Positions 1 to 7,340 of a stretch of 24,379 bases of DNA are shown piece after piece. The position numbers and the translations under genes were made by a program. Where the stretch lies: assembly GCA_038127535.1 (NCBI GenBank), contig JAYPHU010000041.1, positions 1 through 24,379 of the forward strand, read 5' to 3'. The stretch is from JAYPHU01 sp038127535. GTDB lineage: Bacteria > Pseudomonadota > Alphaproteobacteria > Rhodospirillales > UBA2165. Numbering within the stretch: the stretch's first letter is position 1; the number at the start of each line of letters is the position of its first letter. Below the pieces are notes generated by a model. The model worked only from the letters and a program-made list of their open reading frames with translations. It had not been told where the DNA came from and made no database searches.

Positions 1-8
1 GAAAAAAA
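1..8 (-). terminator. T-run just after tRNA-Gly
   Basis: Directly after the encoded CCA the minus strand reads seven T residues. A U-tract immediately behind the tRNA could end transcription, with the tRNA acceptor and T-arm stems acting as the hairpin. The window ends here, so a further hairpin cannot be excluded. Confidence 0.3.
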
Positions 9-83
9 TGGAGCGGGCGATGGGATTCGAACCCACGACTTCAACCTTGGCAAGGTTGCGCTCTACCCCTGAGCTACGCCCGC
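9..83 (-). tRNA. tRNA-Gly (anticodon GCC)
   Basis: Read on the minus strand, the segment folds as a cloverleaf. The acceptor stem GCGGGCG (complement of 77-83) pairs with CGCCCGC near 13-19. The D-arm contains AGCTCAGGGGTAGAGC, the anticodon loop is TTGCCAA with anticodon GCC, and the T-arm contains GGGTTCGAATCCC. The 3' CCA is encoded (TGG at 9-11). The 75-base length is normal. It stands alone and is divergent from the plus-strand ProX gene. Confidence 0.97.
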
Positions 84-123
84 ATCCGGCTTCCGCATGA
101 GGACCATGCCGGAAGGCGGCCAG

Positions 124-151
124 ATAATACTCATCGCTCCTTTCATTGCAA
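124..151 (-). promoter_or_regulatory. Sigma-70-like promoter for tRNA-Gly
   Basis: On the minus strand a TTGCAA -35 box (146-151) and a TATTAT -10 box (124-129) are separated by 16 bases. They lie about 40 bases upstream of the mature tRNA 5' end, leaving a short leader to be removed by RNase P. Box identity and spacing are seen directly; activity is inferred. Confidence 0.45.
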
Positions 152-223
152 GAAAAGTCTTTCGCCGCGTTCGCCTCTCTCAGCCACCCCGTCCGAACCC
201 ATCCCTTGCAGGCGCGTGCGGCG

Positions 224-730
224 ATGGATACAGTCCCGGTCATGCCGGCAAGCGAACAAGACCTTTTCAAGCGTTTTGAGGAGCTAGGGATCGAGACCAA
301 CACGGTCCGCCATCCCCCTGCCTTTACCGTGGACGACAATAAGGAGATGCGTGGCGCGCTGCCGGGCGGGTACTGCAAGAGCCTGTTCCTCAAAGACAAG
401 AAAGGCGCCATGTGGCTGGTGGTCATGCTGGAAGACGGACGGCTCGACACCAACGCGCTGCAGAAAACCCTCGGTTCGGCCCGGCTGTCCTTCGGCAAGC
501 CGGAGCTGATGCAGGAGATATTGGGGGTGACGCCGGGCTCGGTCACGCCGTTCTCACTGATTAACGAGACCAGCCGCGACGTCACCGTGATCCTGGAGGC
601 GCGCATGCTGGAGCATGATCAGCTGAATTATCATCCGCTGCAGAACGAGGCGACGACGACCATCGCCACGCCGGACCTGCTGCGCTTTATCGAGGCCTGC
701 GGCCATACGCCGGTGGTGATGGCGTTTTAA
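224..730 (+). CDS. ProX-type Ala-tRNA(Pro) deacylase (YbaK/ProRS editing-domain family)
   Basis: This is a free-standing trans-editing enzyme that hydrolyses mischarged aminoacyl-tRNA(Pro), chiefly Ala-tRNA(Pro), in the cytoplasm. The 168-residue product matches the usual ProX length. It shows the family core with Lys52 in GGYCKSLFLKDKK, followed by a Gly-Pro loop, GVTPGSVTPF, at residues 101-110. Most relatives have His and Asn where this protein has Tyr50 and Ser53, a mild departure beside the conserved Lys. The frame is open back to 146, but that extension has no family-like sequence. ATG 224 gives an N-terminus that fits, and ATG 242 is also possible. No strong ribosome binding site distinguishes them. 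It is transcribed divergently from tRNA-Gly. Confidence 0.88.
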   Translation: MDTVPVMPASEQDLFKRFEELGIETNTVRHPPAFTVDDNKEMRGALPGGYCKSLFLKDKKGAMWLVVMLEDGRLDTNALQKTLGSARLSFGKPELMQEILGVTPGSVTPFSLINETSRDVTVILEARMLEHDQLNYHPLQNEATTTIATPDLLRFIEACGHTPVVMAF

Positions 731-765
731 AAATCAGGCGCTGGGAAATAAACACGCGCCAGCCC

Positions 766-794
766 TTGCAACCGGCGGCCCATGCGCCAATTAT
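766..794 (+). promoter_or_regulatory. Putative promoter for the thioredoxin-TPR gene
   Basis: TTGCAA (766-771) and AATTAT (789-794) are separated by exactly 17 bases. They lie about 38 bases before the ATG at 832, after the ProX stop. The -10 box matches consensus at four of six positions. This is a pattern match only. Confidence 0.35.
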
Positions 795-831
795 GGTCCC
801 AACAGTGAAAGACTTTTCAGAAGGATAAGAT

Positions 832-1757
<926 letters not shown>

Positions 1758-1758
<1 letters not shown>

Positions 1759-2417
1759 TGGACGATCCGTTCGGCATCGCGTTCGATGAGTTGCCGGCGG
1801 AGATTGCCGTCTTTCCGCTGCCGGGCGTATTGTTATTGCCGGGCGGGCGGCTGCCGCTCAATATCTTCGAGCCTCGGTATCTCAACATGATTTTGGATTG
1901 CTTGGGCGAAGGCCGGATGATCGGCATGATCCAGCCCACCGAAGACGCCCGGGATCACCTACCAGAGGATATTCCGCTAGAACAGATCGGCTGCGCCGGG
2001 CGGGTGGTGTCTTTCGCCGAGACCGGCGACGGGCGGCTGATGGTGTCGCTGGACGGCATCTGCCGCTTCGATGTGAACCGGGAATTCGACAATCGCAACG
2101 GCTACCGGCGGGTAGCGGCGGACTACAGCCGTTTTGAAAAGGACATGGACCAGAACGACGTCACCCTAGACCGGGATAAGCTGTTTGCCGTTCTGCGCCA
2201 CTATTTCGAGACAAAAGGCCTGCAGGCGGATTTACAGTCCATGGAGCGGGCGGATGATACACTCTTGATTGCGTCCCTCGGCATGCTGTGTCCGTTTAGC
2301 CGCCTGGAGAAACAGGCGCTGCTGGGCGCGGAGAGCTTCTCTCAAATGGCGGAGATCATTATATCCTTGATGGAAATGGCGGCTCGGAGCGATGACCGTT
2401 CCTCGGTCAAGCATTAG
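1758..2417 (+). CDS. LON N-terminal (substrate-binding) domain protein
   Basis: This 219-residue protein consists only of the substrate-binding domain found at the N-terminus of Lon proteases. Its start, EIAVFPLPGVLLLPGG followed by LPLNIFEPRY, is diagnostic. There is no AAA+ or Ser-Lys protease part, so it is not a protease. Stand-alone LON-domain proteins of this size are common in alphaproteobacteria and their role is not established. The ATG overlaps the TGA of the thioredoxin-TPR gene, and a Trm112-family gene follows after 12 bases, so it is an internal gene of a short housekeeping operon. The thioredoxin-TPR neighbour suggests a link to protein quality control, but that is only a contextual inference. 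Confidence 0.92.
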
Positions 2418-2429
2418 GCGGCACCTGAC

Positions 2430-2612
2430 ATGAGCGACCAAAGCGTTGATCCGAAACTCCTGGAAGTTCTGGTTTGTCCCCTGACCAAGGGGCCGCTGGA
2501 ATATGATGCGAAAAAGAACGAGTTGATCAGTAAATCTGCTAAGCTGGCCTATCCGGTGCGCGATGGCATTCCCATCATGCTGGTCGACGAAGCCCGGGAA
2601 CTGGAAGATTAA
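2430..2612 (+). CDS. Trm112-family small protein (YcaR/UPF0434-like)
   Basis: This 60-residue protein has the pattern LLEVLVCPLTKGPLEYD, then AYPVRDGIPIMLVDEAREL, which defines the bacterial YcaR/Trm112 family. Eukaryotic Trm112 is an activating subunit of methyltransferases; the bacterial proteins are little characterised. Only one cysteine is present, so the zinc site of the eukaryotic version is absent, as in many bacterial members. It lies 12 bases after the LON-domain gene and 20 bases before the DUF971 gene on the same strand. The length is typical for the family and the gene appears complete. Confidence 0.92.
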   Translation: MSDQSVDPKLLEVLVCPLTKGPLEYDAKKNELISKSAKLAYPVRDGIPIMLVDEARELED

Positions 2613-2632
2613 CCTCTCCGGACTCGCCTATC

Positions 2633-3007
2633 ATGCCCGCCGATCTTTCCTTTCCCCACACGCCGACCGATATCAAAGTGAAGCGCCAGGAAAAGCGCTT
2701 GGATGTCATCTTCGACGACGGCGCTGAATTCCAGCTCCCGGCGGAGTTTTTGCGGGTGCATAGTCCGTCCGCCGAGGTCCAGGGTCATTCTCCGGCGGAA
2801 CGCCAGACCGTGGGCGGCCGGCGCCACGTGGGGATCATGAATGTGGAGCCAGTGGGAGGTTATGCCATCCGCATCACCTTCGACGACACTCACGACACCG
2901 GCATCTATTCCTGGGAGACGCTTTATAAGTTTGGTCTGAACCAAGAGCGGATGTGGGCTGATTATCTGGCGGACCTGGAAAAAGCCGGTCTCAGCCGGGA
3001 CCCTTGA
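2633..3007 (+). CDS. DUF971 domain protein
   Basis: This 124-residue protein corresponds to DUF971, the small domain that in eukaryotes forms the N-terminus of gamma-butyrobetaine hydroxylase. Visible family features are an early IKVKRQEKRLDVIFDDG strand pair, FLRVHSPSAEVQGH, a central VEPVGGYAIRITFDD, and TGIYSWETLYKFG near the end. Bacterial members are stand-alone and lack the dioxygenase domain, and their biochemical role is unknown. It is the last gene of the plus-strand run starting at 832. The next 100 bases form the upstream region of the flagellin gene. Confidence 0.9.
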   Translation: MPADLSFPHTPTDIKVKRQEKRLDVIFDDGAEFQLPAEFLRVHSPSAEVQGHSPAERQTVGGRRHVGIMNVEPVGGYAIRITFDDTHDTGIYSWETLYKFGLNQERMWADYLADLEKAGLSRDP

Positions 3008-3038
3008 AAACTTCGACCATTCCCCCGATCTTAAAAAA

Positions 3039-3052
3039 GTGATCCGGATCAC
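3039..3052. promoter_or_regulatory. Perfect palindrome resembling a CRP/FNR-family operator
   Basis: GTGATCCGGATCAC is a perfect 14-base palindrome lying 58 bases before the flagellin ATG. It fits both the CRP half-site pattern GTGA-N6-TCAC and the core of the FNR/FixK-type pattern TGAT-N4-ATCA. Its position just upstream of a gene favours an operator. The binding protein is not in the window, and regulation is inferred from the motif only. Confidence 0.45.
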
Positions 3053-3109
3053 AGAAAAATCGGCGGAAAGCGGGTAGTTTCAGGATCACGATCAAAAACC
3101 AGGTGATTT

Positions 3110-3355
3110 ATGGAAGTCGGTCTTTCATCCTCAGTGCGGACAACACTGTCTTCGGTCCAGCGGATCAAGGACCTTCAGGCGCGCACCCAAAACCGGATCT
3201 CCACGGGCCGCGAGGATCAGGAGCGGAACCGCAATGTCGTCGCGGCGTTCGTCGCTAAAAGCCTGTCCAACAAGGCGTCCGACCTGCTCACGGTCAAAAA
3301 TAACACCGGTCAGGGCTCCAGCCAGCTTCAGGTGGCGCAAACGGGCCTGGATTCG
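3110..3355 (+). CDS. Flagellin, N-terminal fragment cut by an assembly gap
   Basis: The first 82 residues match the conserved N-terminal D0/D1 helices of flagellin. These include LSSSVRTTLSSVQRIKDL, then TQNRISTGRE, FVAKSLSNKASDLLTVK and GQGSSQLQVAQTGLD, the segment that packs in the filament core. The reading frame then runs into 100 N, so the variable domain and C-terminal helix are missing. Flagellins usually have an Asp-Asn pair after the STG segment; here the pair reads Arg-Asn (RNRNVVAAF), which may mark a divergent paralogue. The start ATG has AGGTG 6-7 bases upstream. No other flagellar gene is visible. The frame continues through the N run into a different frame of the Hsp20 gene, so any fusion is an artefact. 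Confidence 0.85.
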
Positions 3356-3455
3356 NNNNNNNNNNNNNNNNNNNNNNNNNNNNNNNNNNNNNNNNNNNNN
3401 NNNNNNNNNNNNNNNNNNNNNNNNNNNNNNNNNNNNNNNNNNNNNNNNNNNNNNN
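3356..3455. other. Assembly gap (100 N) between flagellin and Hsp20 pieces
   Basis: This run of exactly 100 N is a standard placeholder for a gap of unknown length. The left flank encodes a flagellin N-terminus and the right flank an Hsp20 core in a different frame. At least the rest of the flagellin gene and the start of the Hsp20 gene are therefore missing. The two flanks share no sequence, unlike the second gap. Confidence 0.97.
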
Positions 3456-3776
3456 ATCTCCTTGGCCGTGGCCGGCTTTTCCATGAAAGACTTGGAAGTG
3501 ACCATCGAGGACAATCAGCTCGTGATCCGCGGCCGCCAGACCGACGACAGCGACCGGATATTTCTCCACCGGGGCATCGCCGGCCGTCAGTTCCAGCGCA
3601 GTTTCGTGCTGGCCGACGGTGTGGACGTCACCTCGGCGCGCATGGAAGACGGGCTGTTGCATGTGGATTTGCGGCTGCCGATCCCCGAGCCCAAGGTGAC
3701 CAAAATCGAAATCGCCGGGCCGTCCGGCAAAGACAAAGACGCTCAAACTATCGATCTCTCGCCGGACAAAAACTAA
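3456..3776 (+). CDS. Small heat-shock protein Hsp20, C-terminal fragment
   Basis: After the gap, 106 residues of an alpha-crystallin-type chaperone are encoded. The core starts with ISLAVAGFSMKDLEVTIEDNQLVIRGRQ, continues with FLHRGIAGRQFQRSFVLADGVDV, and ends with the L-x-V/L motif region VDLRLPIPEPK. This is the IbpA-like class, which holds aggregation-prone proteins for refolding in the cytoplasm. About 40 N-terminal residues and the promoter are lost in the gap, so heat-shock control such as a ROSE thermosensor cannot be assessed. A DUF1150 gene follows after 53 bases, the usual partner in alphaproteobacteria, which supports the call. Confidence 0.92.
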   Translation: MSLAVAGFSMKDLEVTIEDNQLVIRGRQTDDSDRIFLHRGIAGRQFQRSFVLADGVDVTSARMEDGLLHVDLRLPIPEPKVTKIEIAGPSGKDKDAQTIDLSPDKN

Positions 3777-3829
3777 GCGCCCGGCAATCGTCTCAACCCG
3801 CCATTGCTTAAATAGGAAAGGATGGTGAC

Positions 3830-4075
3830 ATGAGGACAAATAAACCCTCTCCCGAAGTGTCGGGAACAAATGACATCCCCAAGGCCTTAACCGTGCACGA
3901 CCTGACCTACCTGGGTTTGGGCGAGATGGCCTATATCCGGCCGGTCACCGATGGGGAGCATGACGGTTTCGGTGTGTTTGCCGCAAACGGTGAACCACTG
4001 GCCATGTACGCCAATTTCGACGTGGCCAAGGCCGCCGCCATTCAGCACGATCTCGCACCGCAGAACACTCACTAA
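3830..4075 (+). CDS. DUF1150 family protein
   Basis: This 81-residue protein has the family core LGLGEMAYIRPV, then GVFAANGEPLAMYANFDVAKAAAIQHDL. DUF1150 proteins are largely confined to alphaproteobacteria and commonly sit directly downstream of an Hsp20 gene, as here. Their function is unknown, and the pairing suggests a role in the stress response. A good ribosome binding site, AGGAAAGGA, precedes the ATG at 3830. A three-codon frame, ATG GTG ACA TGA, starts at 3822 and overlaps the start codon; it may be accidental. The gene converges on ptsN, whose stop lies 13 bases away. Confidence 0.9.
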   Translation: MRTNKPSPEVSGTNDIPKALTVHDLTYLGLGEMAYIRPVTDGEHDGFGVFAANGEPLAMYANFDVAKAAAIQHDLAPQNTH

Positions 4076-4088
4076 GAATAAAGTGGAT

Positions 4089-4553
4089 TTAAGCCGCTTG
4101 GTTGGCCGTCTGGTCGGTCAGCAGAGCATAAAGGGCCTCGGGACTATCGGAGCCGCGCAATTTCTCGCACATGGATTTGTCGCGAAGCAGGCGCGAGACC
4201 TGCGCCAGCGCTTTGAGGTGATCTGCGCCCGCAGATTCCGGTGCAAGCAGCAAAAAAATCAAATCGACCGGCCGCTCATCGATAGACTCGAACTCCACCG
4301 GGCGCTCAAGCCGGGCGAACAATCCATGCAGCTTATCCAGGTTTTCCATCTTGCCGTGGGGAATAGCGATGCCGTTGCCGACACCGGTGGTGCCGAGTTT
4401 TTCCCGGTCCAACAGGATCTCGAATACGTCACGGTCTTCGAGTTCCGCCAAGTCGGAAATCCGTTTTGAGAGTTCCTGAAGCGCCTGCTTTTTGCTGGTC
4501 ACCTTCAAATTGGAAACAACGCTCTCCGGCGAGAGGATATCGCTAATTTGCAT
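4089..4553 (-). CDS. ptsN: PTS IIA-like nitrogen regulatory protein PtsN (EIIA-Ntr)
   Basis: This 154-residue EIIA-fold protein is the terminal phosphoacceptor of the nitrogen PTS (PtsP-NPr-PtsN). It regulates partners such as potassium transport and stress systems by its phosphorylation state. The phosphorylated histidine is His66 in GIAIPHGK. The start MQISDILSPESVV matches the family N-terminus, although the Shine-Dalgarno sequence is poor. It lies downstream of rpoN on the same strand, the classical arrangement, but with a 247-base spacer that contains no hpf gene and carries its own promoter-like element. Length is normal. Confidence 0.95.
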   Translation of the reverse strand: MQISDILSPESVVSNLKVTSKKQALQELSKRISDLAELEDRDVFEILLDREKLGTTGVGNGIAIPHGKMENLDKLHGLFARLERPVEFESIDERPVDLIFLLLAPESAGADHLKALAQVSRLLRDKSMCEKLRGSDSPEALYALLTDQTANQAA

Positions 4554-4733
4554 ATTGAGTAACTTATGTAAGCTGTTCTAGTTCGCCTGCATCCGGTATT
4601 TAACTCGGATGCGATTACACCTCGCCGTGACGCATGTTCCCAACTTTTGGAAAAATGTCCGGTATCTCATCCCGGACCCTTGGTGCCGGATTATCGTGAA
4701 TATTCACGGCCCCGGTCGTTCCCTCGTACGGCG
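4554..4733 (-). promoter_or_regulatory. Structured leader upstream of ptsN
   Basis: If transcription starts from the promoter-like boxes at 4740-4768, ptsN mRNA has a leader of about 180 bases. It holds three inverted repeats: the perfect palindrome CGTGAATATTCACG (4695-4708), GTCCGG/CCGGAC (4657-4662 and 4672-4677), and GCATCCG/CGGATGC (4589-4595 and 4606-4612). No U-tract follows any of them. The repeats are seen directly. Whether this is a structured 5' UTR or a small RNA is inference. Confidence 0.35.
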
Positions 4734-4739
4734 GACGGG

Positions 4740-4768
4740 ACCCTAGTGCGCATCGGGTTTCAAGTCAA
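4740..4768 (-). promoter_or_regulatory. Sigma-70-like promoter for ptsN
   Basis: On the minus strand TTGACT (4763-4768) and TAGGGT (4740-4745) are separated by exactly 17 bases. The -35 box is preceded by C (CTTGAC), the form favoured by alphaproteobacterial housekeeping sigma factors. It would let ptsN be expressed independently of rpoN. Confidence 0.5.
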
Positions 4769-4800
4769 GAGTCTTACAAGTAATTGATTTTATTTATTTT

Positions 4801-6360
4801 TTAAAAGCCGACGGCGCGTTTTTTTTCCCGCCGCCGCTGGATCGACGAGGGAATTTTCAGCGCCTCTCGATATTTGGCGACCGTTCGCCGGGCGATATCG
4901 ACCCCACCTTCGTTGAGTATCTCGACAATCTTGTCATCGGATAGGATGGCTGCCGGCTCTTCTGCGTCGATCAGGGTCTTGATCTTATGCTTCACCGATT
5001 CCGCCGACAGGGCGGCGCCGCCGTCGGTCGAACCGATGGCCGATGTGAAGAAATACTTCAGCTCAAAAATGCCGCGGGGCGTGAGAATGTACTTGTTGGA
5101 GGTCACCCGGCTGACCGTGCTTTCATGCATTTCGATTTCTTCGGCGATGTCCCTCAAAATTAAGGGCTTAAGATGTTCCACACCGAGGCGGAAGAAGGCT
5201 TCCTGCTGGCTGACGATCTCACTCGCTACTTTCAGGATCGTCGTGGCCCGTTGATGTAGCGACTTGACCAGCCAATTCGCGGATTGAATTTTGTCGGTGA
5301 CGTATTGCTTTTCGTCCTTGGTGCGGACGGATTTGCTGATCTCCGCGTAGTAGGCCTGATTGACCAAAACCTTCGGCAGGGTGTCGCTGTTCAATTCGAC
5401 CACCCATTTGCCTTCCGCGCCCGCCCGCATGATCACATCCGGCACAATCGGCTGCGCCTCGATATGCTCGAACTCTTCCGTCGGGTTGTGGTTGAGGGCG
5501 CGCAATTCCGCGACCATGTCCTGCATGTCTTCCATGTCCACTTGGCAGACTTTGCACAGGGCCTGATAGTCGTGGTTCTTCAGCAAGTCGATATTATCGA
5601 GCAGCGCCGCCATCGCCGGGTCCAGCCGGTCGAGCTCCCGCAGCTGGATCGCCCAGCACTCAGCCAGGTTCCGCGCATAAAGGCCCGAGGGTTCGAACCG
5701 TTGCAGTTTGGTGAGAACGGCGTCAATCGCGTCGTCCGTGCAGTCCAAGGCATCCCTCGCTTCCGTGAGGTCGGTGGGCAGCCGACCCGTTTCGTCCAGC
5801 ATGTCCGTCAAATAACCGGCAATCATGCGTTCGGCAGGATCATCGATCTCCAGCTGGATCTGGTTGAACAGATGGTCCCTTAGGGACGACTCTTGGGACA
5901 GGTTCTGTTGAAAGTCCGGTGCATCCGGATCGAAGGAACCGCCACTGCCGCCGGCGCTCCAGTCGGAGAACGCTTCGCTGCCGCCGCCGGTTGGGCCGGA
6001 TTCCGTATCCCAGACATTGTCGTACTCTTCCATGTCGAGAGCACCGGTCTTGTCTTCGGTCAGATGCTCCGAGCGGCCCAGGTCCATGGCGTCCAGATTG
6101 TCCGGCGCATCCGCGTTGTCGCCAGGGTCGAACTCCTCTTCACCATAGATGTCGTTTTGAACGTCTTCGGGACCGTTGCCATCGGTTGGCTCAAGATCAC
6201 TCTCATCCCGGTCCAGCATGGGGTTCTCGGCCAGCTCCTCCTCGACGAACTCCTGAAGCTCCACATTGGAGAACTGCAGCAGTTTGATGGCTTGCTGCAA
6301 TTGCGGCGTCATCACCAGAGACTGGCTGTGCCGGAGTTCTAATCTTGGGATAATTGCCAT
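4801..6360 (-). CDS. rpoN: RNA polymerase sigma-54 factor RpoN
   Basis: This 519-residue sigma-54 directs RNA polymerase to -24/-12 promoters that need AAA+ activators. Region I (about 1-50) is glutamine- and leucine-rich: RLELRHSQSLVMTPQLQQAIKLL in two parts, ending VEEELAENPML. Region II (about 50-155) is strongly acidic. Region III holds the core-binding and helix-turn-helix parts, with ESTVSRVTSNKYILTPRG, and ends with the RpoN box ARRTVAKYREAL at residues 490-501. All expected parts are present and the length is typical. It lies 24 bases downstream of lptB on the same strand, the standard alphaproteobacterial order. Confidence 0.97.
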   Translation of the reverse strand: MAIIPRLELRHSQSLVMTPQLQQAIKLLQFSNVELQEFVEEELAENPMLDRDESDLEPTDGNGPEDVQNDIYGEEEFDPGDNADAPDNLDAMDLGRSEHLTEDKTGALDMEEYDNVWDTESGPTGGGSEAFSDWSAGGSGGSFDPDAPDFQQNLSQESSLRDHLFNQIQLEIDDPAERMIAGYLTDMLDETGRLPTDLTEARDALDCTDDAIDAVLTKLQRFEPSGLYARNLAECWAIQLRELDRLDPAMAALLDNIDLLKNHDYQALCKVCQVDMEDMQDMVAELRALNHNPTEEFEHIEAQPIVPDVIMRAGAEGKWVVELNSDTLPKVLVNQAYYAEISKSVRTKDEKQYVTDKIQSANWLVKSLHQRATTILKVASEIVSQQEAFFRLGVEHLKPLILRDIAEEIEMHESTVSRVTSNKYILTPRGIFELKYFFTSAIGSTDGGAALSAESVKHKIKTLIDAEEPAAILSDDKIVEILNEGGVDIARRTVAKYREALKIPSSIQRRREKKRAVGF

Positions 6361-6384
6361 CTGAGTTGCTTGCTGTCCCGTCGA

Positions 6385-7200
6385 TTACAGGTTGAACCGG
6401 TCGCCCAAATAGACCCGGCGGACATCTTCGTTGCCGACGATATCGTCTGCCGAGCCTTCCATGAGCACCATTCCATCATGAATGATATAGGCGCGTTCAA
6501 TGATATCGAGCGTGTCGCGCACATTGTGATCGGTAATCAGCACGCCGATGCCCCGATCCTTGAGATGGGAGATCAGATCGCGAATGTCGCTCACAGCGAT
6601 GGGATCAATCCCGGCCAAGGGCTCGTCTAGCAGGACAAAGTGCGGCCGGGACGCCAGCGCCCGGGCGATCTCCACCCGGCGGCGTTCACCGCCTGACAGG
6701 GCGAGAGATGGGGTCCGGCGCAAATGAGTGATGGAGAATTCACCGAGCAACGCTTCCAGCAATGTTTCCCGGCGTTCCTTGGAGTCCTCGACCACTTCCA
6801 AAACGGCGCGGATGTTGTTCTCGACCGTCAGGCCGCGGAAGATAGATGCTTCTTGCGGCAGATAGCCCAGTCCCAATCGCGCGCGCCGGTACATGGGCAG
6901 ATCGGTGATGTCGTGGCCGTCGAGAATGATATTGCCGTAATCCGGCGAGATCAGCCCGGTGATCAGATAAAAGCACGTGGTTTTGCCGGCGCCATTAGGG
7001 CCCAAGAGCCCGACAACCTCGCCCCGTTGAATTTCCAGGGAGACGCCACGAACCACGGGTCGTTTATCAAAGCGTTTGCCGAGATTATGGGCTGCCAGGC
7101 CACGCGTGGAGTCGGATATCAACCGGGGTCCGGGATCGGCCGGTTTTTTGGGATCGGCGGTCTCGCCACCAATCCTGGGGATGTCGGAATCCTCACTCAT
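6385..7200 (-). CDS. lptB: LPS export ABC transporter ATP-binding protein LptB
   Basis: This cytoplasmic ATPase works with LptFG to drive lipopolysaccharide from the inner membrane through the Lpt bridge. In the 271-residue product, Walker A is GPNGAGKT (67-74), the signature is LSGGE (168-172) and Walker B is FVLLDEP (188-194). The C-terminus, VRRVYLGDRF, is typical of LptB. The N-terminal 35 residues are an extension beyond the ABC fold. I place the start at ATG 7200; an in-frame TTG at 7212 would add four residues, and neither start has a clear ribosome binding site. It is separated from lptA by 140 bases, which is loose for this operon. Confidence 0.96.
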   Translation of the reverse strand: MSEDSDIPRIGGETADPKKPADPGPRLISDSTRGLAAHNLGKRFDKRPVVRGVSLEIQRGEVVGLLGPNGAGKTTCFYLITGLISPDYGNIILDGHDITDLPMYRRARLGLGYLPQEASIFRGLTVENNIRAVLEVVEDSKERRETLLEALLGEFSITHLRRTPSLALSGGERRRVEIARALASRPHFVLLDEPLAGIDPIAVSDIRDLISHLKDRGIGVLITDHNVRDTLDIIERAYIIHDGMVLMEGSADDIVGNEDVRRVYLGDRFNL

Positions 7201-7340
7201 CCCAAGGCACAATGCTGTCGTTGACGGGATAATGATCTAATCACACTCTTAACCACCGTTAAAGACATACATCTCCCGGTTAAACCCCAGGAAATTGCCA
7301 AAACTCCGCCGTCGGAAGCGGATTCAGCCGAGCACGCCTT

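Noticed and set aside
84..123. Imperfect inverted repeat (CCGGCTTCCGCAT against ATGCCGGAAGGC) near tRNA-Gly
   Set aside because: The arms need an indel to pair and there is no T-run. It is probably only local leader structure of the tRNA precursor.
3110..3811. A continuous open frame linking flagellin to sequence beyond the N run, as if a fusion protein
   Set aside because: The frame crosses 100 N of unknown length. After the gap it is a shadow frame of Hsp20, so the fusion is artificial.
4578..4670. 30-codon open frame (minus strand) in the ptsN leader
   Set aside because: It has no ribosome binding site worth the name, no resemblance to Hpf, and overlaps the inverted repeats. A chance frame is more likely.
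7201..7212. TTG start codon at 7212 for lptB
   Set aside because: ATG 7200 is in frame four codons later and no ribosome binding site favours the TTG.
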